Of a stretch of DNA of 7,666 bases, positions 1-4,876 are shown in pieces. The stretch spans positions 1 to 7,666 of the forward strand of contig JANJUO010000154.1 of the NCBI GenBank assembly GCA_024710535.1, given 5' to 3'. The stretch is from a bacterium (GTDB taxonomy: Bacteria > Bacteroidota > Ignavibacteria > Kapaibacteriales > UBA2268). The notes beneath the pieces were generated by a model. That model saw nothing but the letters and a program-made list of their open reading frames with translations, was not told the DNA's origin and searched no databases. The position numbers and the translations under genes are program-made. The stretch's first letter is position 1; each line of letters opens with the position of its first letter.

Positions 1-686
1 TAAATCTCCAATCCAAACTTGAATGATTGCTGTAGAACCTGCTTTTTTGAAGGTCGATTTACTTCACCTGATACTATTGCATCGAAATCTGCAGTTGAAC
101 CAAGTCTAACAAATAATTGACGTGATTCATCAATACCTTTACAAAATAGATGATTTAGCATTTTTCTGGACAAAACGGAAAACAAATTTTGGTCCGTTTT
201 TCTAAGCATATCAAGAACTATCATCCATTCCGGTTTGGATTGTTCATTTTCATTATTATCAGCATAGATTTCTTTCATTTTACTGTAAAACAAAAAGTGC
301 CCTACCCTATCGGCAATTGTATTTATCAATCTCCGCTCATCGCTCAAAAAAGGTCCTTCGAATGCCAATGGAAATTCTCTGGTATAATATACACTTACTG
401 TTCCATACAACTCATCGTATTCTTGTATATCCGCTCTAATAAACCAAGGAGTTTCCACAAAATCCGTTGGCTGATAAACTACATCTTCTATTATAATTTT
501 TGCTCGACAATAATCTGTATTCTGAAAGCCGAGAGGAATTTTCTCAAGCAAATGATAAATATATTCTTCGAATGCCAAATCTTTTTGATGAAGCACCTCT
601 TCGATCGAATATAAGCAGGCAAGTTCTTTTGCTCTTTCTTCTAATGATTTAACAATTATTTCAATTGGTTTATTTTGTGTTGGCAT
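1..686 (-). CDS. PEP/pyruvate-binding domain protein, N-terminal GAF-like sensor part (partial)
   Basis: This reading frame starts at ATG 686-684 and stays open to the window edge, giving the first 228 residues of a longer protein; the C-terminal part lies beyond position 1. There is no signal peptide, so it is cytoplasmic. The segment KSLEERAKELACLYSIEEVL (residues 13-32) and the later ETPWFIRADI (78-87), GTVSVYYTREFP (95-106) and DERRLINTIADRVGHF (116-131) form a GAF-like fold. I recall this as the opening of large PEP synthase/PPDK-related proteins and of some sensor kinases. The following helical stretch (about 154-192), with LRKTDQNL and SRKMLNHL, resembles the linker before the ATP-grasp domain in the PEP-binding proteins, which is why I prefer that call to a histidine kinase. 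The catalytic domains are not in view, so activity cannot be judged. No Shine-Dalgarno sequence precedes the start. It runs in the same direction as the M1-like gene, 103 bases further back. Confidence 0.62.
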   Translation of the reverse strand, partial: MPTQNKPIEIIVKSLEERAKELACLYSIEEVLHQKDLAFEEYIYHLLEKIPLGFQNTDYCRAKIIIEDVVYQPTDFVETPWFIRADIQEYDELYGTVSVYYTREFPLAFEGPFLSDERRLINTIADRVGHFLFYSKMKEIYADNNENEQSKPEWMIVLDMLRKTDQNLFSVLSRKMLNHLFCKGIDESRQLFVRLGSTADFDAIVSGEVNRPSKKQVLQQSFKFGLEI

Positions 687-789
687 ATTTTTTAGAATTA
701 AAAATTACAAAAATCCAATATATGAAAAATTTTTTTGATTGAAAATCTTTTTTTTCAATTCATTCAAATTTCTCAATAAAAAGAATTAA
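687..789. other. AT-rich spacer between two minus-strand genes
   Basis: This 103-base spacer lies between the stop of the M1-like gene and the start of the sensor gene, both on the minus strand. It is almost pure A/T with homopolymer runs. The only structure seen is the short dyad at 737-760. No convincing TTTG/TAnnTTTG promoter pair was found in front of the start at 686; the nearest match on the minus strand is GATTTTTG, which deviates at the first base. Whether the sensor gene has its own promoter or is read through from upstream is open. Confidence 0.4.
737..760. repeat. AT-rich inverted repeat downstream of the M1-like gene
   Basis: ATTGAAAA (738-745) and TTTTCAAT (752-759) are perfect reverse complements with a six-base loop, extendable by a G-T pair. 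It sits 30 bases after the stop of the minus-strand M1-like gene, where a terminator would be expected. The stem has only one G-C pair, and on the minus strand the next bases are CAAAAAAA rather than a T run, so an intrinsic terminator is doubtful. Chance in such AT-rich DNA is a real alternative. Confidence 0.25.
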
Positions 790-3063
790 TTACTTAATAT
801 CTTCATAATCATCTGTACTTTCTTCACAAAGGACAGAGTAATTATAATTAAATTTCACGTTTTGCGGTTTCATTGGCATCAAAGGCAATTCAAATTCATT
901 GATTGATTGATTTAGAACAACTCTTGCCGGGTAATATTTATCTCCGCCAAAATCTACTTTGATTAAAACAGGCATTATAAATCCTTCATCAACTTTCTCT
1001 TGCTTTACTCTACATTTGATTTTGAATTTGCCTTCTGGAGTTTCTTCCACTTTATAGCCAAATGTATATTTCGGTATTTGATTTGAATAAATCCATTGGT
1101 CAAAAAACCACTGCATATCAATTTTTGTCTGTTTTTCGATTGTTGCTTTGAAATCTTCGGTTGTAACTCTTCGATTTCTAAATGTTTTCAAAAAATCTTT
1201 CAATATCCCAAAAAATACTTCTTCTGAATTTGTTTTCAAATCAATCAACATATTTCTTAATGAATGAAGAATAAATGCACCTTTTAATTTGATGTATTCA
1301 CTGCCCAAGAAGAATCCAGCCGCATCAGTTGGACCAGAGCCGGTTAGCACATCGGCTTTATTCAATCCAATATATTTGCTCAAATCTCGATATATTGTGG
1401 TATGGATACCTAAATCTTTTGGCTTATCATTCAAAAAGTGAAGCATATCATCTCTTAATTTCCCATAAATCTCATTTTCAAAATTCTTATCCTTTACAAG
1501 CATTGTTACATATAGAAAAAATGAATATTGTGCTAATGATTCCAATAACCAATTATCTCTATATGTTAAATTTTGAAATGAACTAAGCCACCATTGAGAA
1601 GCTAAATTTGTTGAAAAGCCAAAATGCCAACTTGGATTTATTGCCATTGATTTATACTCATAAATCGGTATCATTCCACGTATTGTTGAACCGAAAAATG
1701 GAATAAAACTCAAGTGATTTGTATCCAGCGGTCCAAAAAGTGAAGTATAAAATCCGCCTATTGTATGAAACAAATCATATACTTTTGCAGGTGTTTCATT
1801 ATTATAATAGTAAATTCTGCTTTTCAAATTTTCATTCAAAACTGTATCTTTATATTTGCCTTCGCCAATTTGGAAACTGATTGGTTTATTGGTATTTTCT
1901 ATCGTTACATAACGATAATTCGAAGAGTCATCTTTCAAAATTTTTGCATCTGTCGTGAAGTAATAGCCAGATGTAAATCCAATTTTTGCTCTATAATCCA
2001 AAAGTGAAGCAGGAGGTGCAGTAACCAAAAATCTCCCAAACCATAGCCGTTCACTTTTCTCATTTTTATATTTAACAATAATTTTAAAGTCTTCATTTTT
2101 AAGAATTTTTCTGTTAAGTTTGATTGCAAAAAAATCTGAGAATTCATTTTTATAATAATACTGGCTTTTGCCCTCAAAAGAAATATCTTCAATCAATAAT
2201 TCTTTAGAAAATTTGAATATAAACCACTGCCTTTCATGTGAATAATTTGAAATTGTAATTGTATCGTTGCAATTAAACCCAATAAAAGCATTACTTATAT
2301 AATCTAATGAAAAGTCTCTCCTTTTAATTCTATAGAATGGATTATACAATGAATCAAAATTTTCGTCTGTTGGAATCGGTGCTCCAATTGCCTGCTCGCA
2401 AGTTAACGGACGGTAATATCTGCCGATTGATGCGGCATACCAATCCCCTTTTGCAAAAATTACCGGCTCGAAAAGTCTCGGCTTGATTGTGAAAATCACC
2501 GGCATAGTTCTGCCCTCGCCTATTAGGGAAAAGAAAAATCCATTAATATTGTCTTCAATTAAATGGTCAACAACATCTTCATCAATAAAATGGTAATTAT
2601 CATTCAAAATATATTCTTTTGCATTGAAGAATTTCTTGCTTATTTTATCAGGAATTGATCCCTCCAGCATTCTGCCAGATTGACTCAAGTCAAAAAATGT
2701 ACTATCTGAAAACATCAAAAACACATAATCAAATTGCTTATCGACAAATTCATTACCATATTCCAGTTTGACAGCATTTTGCTCAGTTTTCAATTTTGGC
2801 ATATAATTAAAAGAGCCCCTGCCTTCGAAAAATGCAGAAATCACTTTGTTATTTGTTGGCTTGCAAAAATAAATCACTCCCGAATCGAGCACAAAACTTG
2901 CTCCATCCTTCACAAAGAAAATATCTCTGACTTCCAAAATTTTTTTTGTATCCAAATCAAGTTGATTAATATCATTATAGAATTCCATAAATGTGTTATA
3001 CTTCGAAGCAAAACTGAAATTAACAGCCCCAAACACCAATAAAATAACAAAAAATATTTTCAT
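790..3063 (-). CDS. secreted M1 family aminopeptidase-like protein, catalytic residues lost
   Basis: The gene encodes 757 residues from ATG 3063. A TTG ten codons upstream is in frame, but the ATG begins a textbook signal peptide (MKIFFVILLVFGAVNFSFA, cleavage probably after residue 19), so the protein is exported. The N-terminal half (about 45-420) is beta-rich and matches the region in front of the peptidase in bacterial M1 proteins (SGVIYF, then FFEGRGSFNYMP). The peptidase-like part spans about 425-665: QWW (490-492), YRDNWLLESLAQYS (501-514), KGAFILHSLRNML (594-606), TTEDF (634-638), WFFDQWIYSNQIPKY (652-666), then a beta tail. Where active M1 enzymes have HEXXH there is TNLAS (485-489), so two zinc ligands and the catalytic Glu are gone. 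The third ligand Glu508 keeps its exact spacing (HEXXH-X18-E). The catalytic Tyr of Y-x-K-G-A is Lys592. The frame is intact over its full length, so this looks like a maintained non-catalytic protein rather than decay. Its role is unknown. It is divergent from the porin at 3197. Confidence 0.82.
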   Translation of the reverse strand: MKIFFVILLVFGAVNFSFASKYNTFMEFYNDINQLDLDTKKILEVRDIFFVKDGASFVLDSGVIYFCKPTNNKVISAFFEGRGSFNYMPKLKTEQNAVKLEYGNEFVDKQFDYVFLMFSDSTFFDLSQSGRMLEGSIPDKISKKFFNAKEYILNDNYHFIDEDVVDHLIEDNINGFFFSLIGEGRTMPVIFTIKPRLFEPVIFAKGDWYAASIGRYYRPLTCEQAIGAPIPTDENFDSLYNPFYRIKRRDFSLDYISNAFIGFNCNDTITISNYSHERQWFIFKFSKELLIEDISFEGKSQYYYKNEFSDFFAIKLNRKILKNEDFKIIVKYKNEKSERLWFGRFLVTAPPASLLDYRAKIGFTSGYYFTTDAKILKDDSSNYRYVTIENTNKPISFQIGEGKYKDTVLNENLKSRIYYYNNETPAKVYDLFHTIGGFYTSLFGPLDTNHLSFIPFFGSTIRGMIPIYEYKSMAINPSWHFGFSTNLASQWWLSSFQNLTYRDNWLLESLAQYSFFLYVTMLVKDKNFENEIYGKLRDDMLHFLNDKPKDLGIHTTIYRDLSKYIGLNKADVLTGSGPTDAAGFFLGSEYIKLKGAFILHSLRNMLIDLKTNSEEVFFGILKDFLKTFRNRRVTTEDFKATIEKQTKIDMQWFFDQWIYSNQIPKYTFGYKVEETPEGKFKIKCRVKQEKVDEGFIMPVLIKVDFGGDKYYPARVVLNQSINEFELPLMPMKPQNVKFNYNYSVLCEESTDDYEDIK

Positions 3064-3090
3064 AAATATCAAACCATTGTTTGTAAAATT

Positions 3091-3121
3091 CAAAAAATAA
3101 AATTACAAAAAAATCAGCAAA
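3091..3121 (-). promoter_or_regulatory. candidate promoter of the M1-like gene
   Basis: Read on the minus strand, TTTG (3121-3118) is followed after 18 bases by TATTTTTTG (3099-3091), close to the TTTG / TAnnTTTG pattern of Bacteroidota but with one extra base inside the -7 element. A start of transcription near 3084 would leave a leader of about 20 bases before ATG 3063. The sequence is so AT-rich that a chance match is possible. Confidence 0.27.
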
Positions 3122-3137
3122 AAATACAATATTTTTT
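3119..3137. repeat. dyad centred in the divergent promoter region
   Basis: AAAAAATA (3119-3126) and TATTTTTT (3130-3137) are perfect inverted repeats separated by CAA. One arm overlaps the proposed -33 box of the minus-strand M1-like gene and the other the -33 position of the plus-strand porin gene. That placement would suit an operator affecting both genes. The composition is low-complexity, so this is only a candidate. Confidence 0.25.
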
Positions 3138-3165
3138 TACAAGTTAAATTTCTTTCATAATTTTG
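3134..3165 (+). promoter_or_regulatory. candidate promoter of the porin gene
   Basis: TAATTTTG (3158-3165) is an exact match to the TAnnTTTG -7 element of Bacteroidota and is identical to the -7 element at 4448-4455. Twenty bases upstream there is TTTT (3134-3137) where TTTG would be expected, so the -33 box is imperfect. Transcription would begin near 3172, leaving a leader of about 25 bases before the TTG start at 3197. Confidence 0.42.
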
Positions 3166-3196
3166 TAATGAGGTTTAATCAAAAAATGGAAATAAA

Positions 3197-4258
3197 TTGA
3201 AATTCATATTAATATTATTGCTGTTTTTTGCTAATGTATATTTTTTAAAAGCATCAAAAGCAGAAAACTTTTCCTTAACTGGATATATTGACACATATTT
3301 TACAACAGATAATCTTGATGAGGAATTTACTCTATTTTCTTCAATAAATCATCAAAGAGAGATAATTTCTTTGAATATTGCATACCTTCTTATGCAATTC
3401 AACCAAGAAAACTATCGTTTCAAACTTGGGCTTCAAGAAGGAGATATTCCAAAAAATATTTATTTTGAAGAACCAAAAAATATTCAGCAAGCAAATATTG
3501 GTATCCGATTGGCAGAAGATTTGTGGCTCGATGGCGGAGTATTATCTACACATATAGGTGGTGAAATGACTCATCCAAGAATGAATTTTTTCTCAAGTCA
3601 CTCTGCAGTTACTTTTTTTGAACCAACTTATCAAACAGGCTTTAAACTTAGTTATATAATAAATAAGAATTGGTCCAGCGAACTTCAAATAATTAACGGC
3701 AATCATCTCATTGGAGATAATAACGAACAGAAGACAATTGCTCTCTCCGTAAATTATGAAAATGAAAGATTCAATGCTTTTTATTCTGGAATGGCAGGCA
3801 ATGAGGAGCCAACACACAAAGAAAAACGCCTTCATACTTACCATAATTTGTTTTTATCTTGGAAAATTTCAGAAAATTTGGAGCTAAAAGCACAAAAAGA
3901 CATTGCAACAATTGCTACTCCCAAAGCAATACAGGAATCAAGCGGCAAAACTCTTGCATGGTTTTATGGTGGATTTGTTCAAAGTCGTTACAAATTTAAC
4001 GAAAAATTTTCTTCATCAGCACGGTATTCTTTTTATTCTGATGTGGAGGGTACTTATAATCTGAATGTGGAGGGCTATGATATTTCTTTAGTAGCCGAAT
4101 ATAAACCAGTTTCAAATTCATATCTTAGAATTGAATCAAGATTTCTGAAAAATACCTTTGGAAAAAATGAAAATTCTTTCAAAAGAGATGGAAAGGATGT
4201 GAATGAATTAATAGAACTTTCGCTGAATTTTGGTTTATGGTTTGATTTGAAAATTTAA
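3197..4258 (+). CDS. outer-membrane beta-barrel porin, OmpL-like BBP2 family
   Basis: This 353-residue protein begins at TTG 3197. The next in-frame codon upstream that could matter is a stop at 3176, and no ATG follows until residue 66, while the sequence from TTG (MKFILILLLFFANVYFLKASKA) is a complete signal peptide with a likely cut after Ala22. The mature protein starts with the strand LTGYIDTYFTTD (27-38), typical of BBP2 porins. It carries the family hallmark LWLDGGVLSTHIGGE (109-123), FFEPTYQTGFKLSYI (140-154) and a run of alternating amphipathic strands up to LNFGLWFDLKI. Length and layout fit a small outer-membrane barrel for solute passage; substrate specificity cannot be read. The last residue is Ile rather than the usual aromatic. 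No Shine-Dalgarno is seen. A ten-codon frame (ATG 3168 to TGA 3198-3200) overlaps the TTG start. No partner gene is attached; the next gene downstream has its own promoter. Confidence 0.82.
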   Translation: MKFILILLLFFANVYFLKASKAENFSLTGYIDTYFTTDNLDEEFTLFSSINHQREIISLNIAYLLMQFNQENYRFKLGLQEGDIPKNIYFEEPKNIQQANIGIRLAEDLWLDGGVLSTHIGGEMTHPRMNFFSSHSAVTFFEPTYQTGFKLSYIINKNWSSELQIINGNHLIGDNNEQKTIALSVNYENERFNAFYSGMAGNEEPTHKEKRLHTYHNLFLSWKISENLELKAQKDIATIATPKAIQESSGKTLAWFYGGFVQSRYKFNEKFSSSARYSFYSDVEGTYNLNVEGYDISLVAEYKPVSNSYLRIESRFLKNTFGKNENSFKRDGKDVNELIELSLNFGLWFDLKI

Positions 4259-4275
4259 ATTTGTGATTACACATT

Positions 4276-4389
4276 AATTCAATTCTGTCAACTCTAATCC
4301 CCAACTTAGTTGACTTCAAATATATCTACCGTAAGCAAGTTGGGGCTTGGTATCGAGTGCTGAAATACCGTAAATAATGTAATTGAATT
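4276..4389. repeat. 114-bp palindromic element (possible MITE/REP-like unit or structured RNA)
   Basis: The ends AATTCAATT (4276-4284) and AATTGAATT (4381-4389) are perfect 9-base inverted repeats, with ACATTA (4271-4276) and TAATGT (4375-4380) also complementary close by. Between them lie three further dyads: GTCAACT/AGTTGAC (4287-4293/4308-4314), CCCCAACTT/AAGTTGGGG (4299-4307/4337-4345) and GGTAT/ATACC (4349-4353/4365-4369). TACCGTAA is repeated directly at 4327-4334 and 4366-4373. No protein is encoded. It could be a short non-autonomous mobile or REP-like unit, or a leader/trailer RNA; copy number in the genome would decide. Confidence 0.42.
4287..4345 (+). ncRNA. possible pseudoknot-forming RNA segment
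   Basis: Stem 1 would pair GTCAACT (4287-4293) with AGTTGAC (4308-4314). Its 14-base loop contains CCCCAACTT (4299-4307), which can pair with AAGTTGGGG (4337-4345) to give a 9-base stem 2 in H-type pseudoknot order. The two stems need not exclude each other. The segment lies 28 bases after the porin stop and upstream of the operon promoter, so it would be in the porin transcript's 3' end if transcribed. There is no known RNA family I can assign; this rests on complementarity only. Confidence 0.25.
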
Positions 4390-4423
4390 TGAAAATAATA
4401 ATTACAAAATTCATGCAATAGAA

Positions 4424-4455
4424 TTTGCTTTTTTAGTTTAATAGTATTAATTTTG
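4424..4455 (+). promoter_or_regulatory. Bacteroidota-type promoter of the lipoprotein operon
   Basis: TTTG (4424-4427) and TAATTTTG (4448-4455) are separated by 20 bases, an exact fit to the TTTG / TAnnTTTG pattern used by the primary sigma factor in Bacteroidota. Transcription would start near 4462, leaving a leader of about 20 bases before ATG 4483. It is the best promoter in the window and would drive both genes of the operon. Confidence 0.62.
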
Positions 4456-4473
4456 CTTTTTGAAATTTTATTC

Positions 4474-4477
4474 GAGG
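4474..4477 (+). promoter_or_regulatory. ribosome binding site deciding the start at 4483
   Basis: GAGG, five bases ahead of ATG 4483, supports that start over the in-frame TTG at 4453. The TTG lies within the -7 promoter element and would add ten residues in front of a complete lipoprotein signal. Confidence 0.5.
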
Positions 4478-4482
4478 GCATT

Positions 4483-4866
4483 ATGAAAATTTCTTATTAC
4501 TCATTGTTTTTATTATGCTTGTTTATGCTTATGAGTTGCAGTAAAGAATCTCCAACAAGTCCTGATATTAATCTAAATGAACCTATTGAACTTTCAAATG
4601 CGACAAAAAGTATAGAAAAAGCACTCCAAAATTCCGATGTTGCAACATTCCAAAGTTTTATTCTCCCCCGTACCCTCAGTTATTATAAAGCATTTAGCGA
4701 AAGCAACAAGGAAAAGCTTCCAGGTTTTTCCGAGTTATTCAAAACTCGGAAAATAATATCTATCACAAAGGATTATGCGACTTATGAAGTAATGTTAAAC
4801 GGAAAATACTACGAAATAACGATGACACTCGATGAAGATGGCAAATGGAAACTAACCGATTTTTAA
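4483..4866 (+). CDS. small exported lipoprotein, possibly NTF2-like fold
   Basis: The protein has 127 residues from ATG 4483. MKISYYSLFLLCLFMLMSC is a lipoprotein signal with lipobox LMSC, so Cys19 would carry the lipid; the following SKESPTSPD is a flexible linker. The mature domain (about residues 30-127) begins with a helix (SIEKALQNSDVATFQSFIL). It ends in paired strands with KIISITKDYATYEVML, YYEITMTLDEDGKWKLTDF. This helix-then-sheet order with a final GKWKLTDF strand resembles small NTF2/SnoaL-like or DUF4878-type lipoproteins; that is a pattern judgement, not a firm family assignment. No catalytic residues are evident. It is the first gene of an operon: its stop is 10 bases before the next start, so it probably works with, or is at least made together with, the phospholipase-like protein. 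Confidence 0.72.
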   Translation: MKISYYSLFLLCLFMLMSCSKESPTSPDINLNEPIELSNATKSIEKALQNSDVATFQSFILPRTLSYYKAFSESNKEKLPGFSELFKTRKIISITKDYATYEVMLNGKYYEITMTLDEDGKWKLTDF

Positions 4867-4870
4867 GAGG
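4865..4870 (+). promoter_or_regulatory. ribosome binding site of the phospholipase-like gene
   Basis: AAGAGG overlaps the last two bases of the preceding stop codon and lies six bases ahead of ATG 4877. It fixes the start and suggests translational coupling with the lipoprotein gene. Confidence 0.55.
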
Positions 4871-4876
4871 TAAATT

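Larger units (their letters stand above)
4259..4482. other. spacer between porin and lipoprotein operon
   Basis: This 224-base spacer contains no convincing gene. Its first part (4276-4389) is richer in G/C than the surrounding spacers and is packed with inverted repeats, annotated separately. The last part (4390-4482) is AT-rich and holds the operon promoter at 4424-4455. No intrinsic terminator with a T run is seen directly after the porin stop. Confidence 0.6.

Noticed and set aside
189..614. Plus-strand open frame of 141 codons
   Set aside because: It lies opposite the sensor gene, whose minus-strand product has recognisable family motifs. The plus-strand translation is Ile/Phe-rich without a domain, as expected from an antisense shadow.
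1935..2192. Minus-strand frame of 85 codons inside the M1-like gene
   Set aside because: It is a second frame on the same strand as the M1-like coding sequence, with no motif or start signal of its own, and the main frame is intact through this stretch.
3064..3093. TTG 3093 as start of the M1-like protein
   Set aside because: The signal peptide begins exactly at ATG 3063, and TTG 3093 overlaps the candidate -7 promoter box.
4299..4345. CCCCAACTT/AAGTTGGGG stem as an intrinsic terminator of the porin
   Set aside because: The right arm is followed by CTTGGTATCG, with no T run, and the loop is 29 bases long, so it does not fit a rho-independent terminator.
4453..4482. TTG 4453 as start of the small lipoprotein
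   Set aside because: It lies inside the -7 promoter element and would place charged residues ahead of the lipoprotein signal; ATG 4483 has a GAGG site and starts a clean signal peptide.
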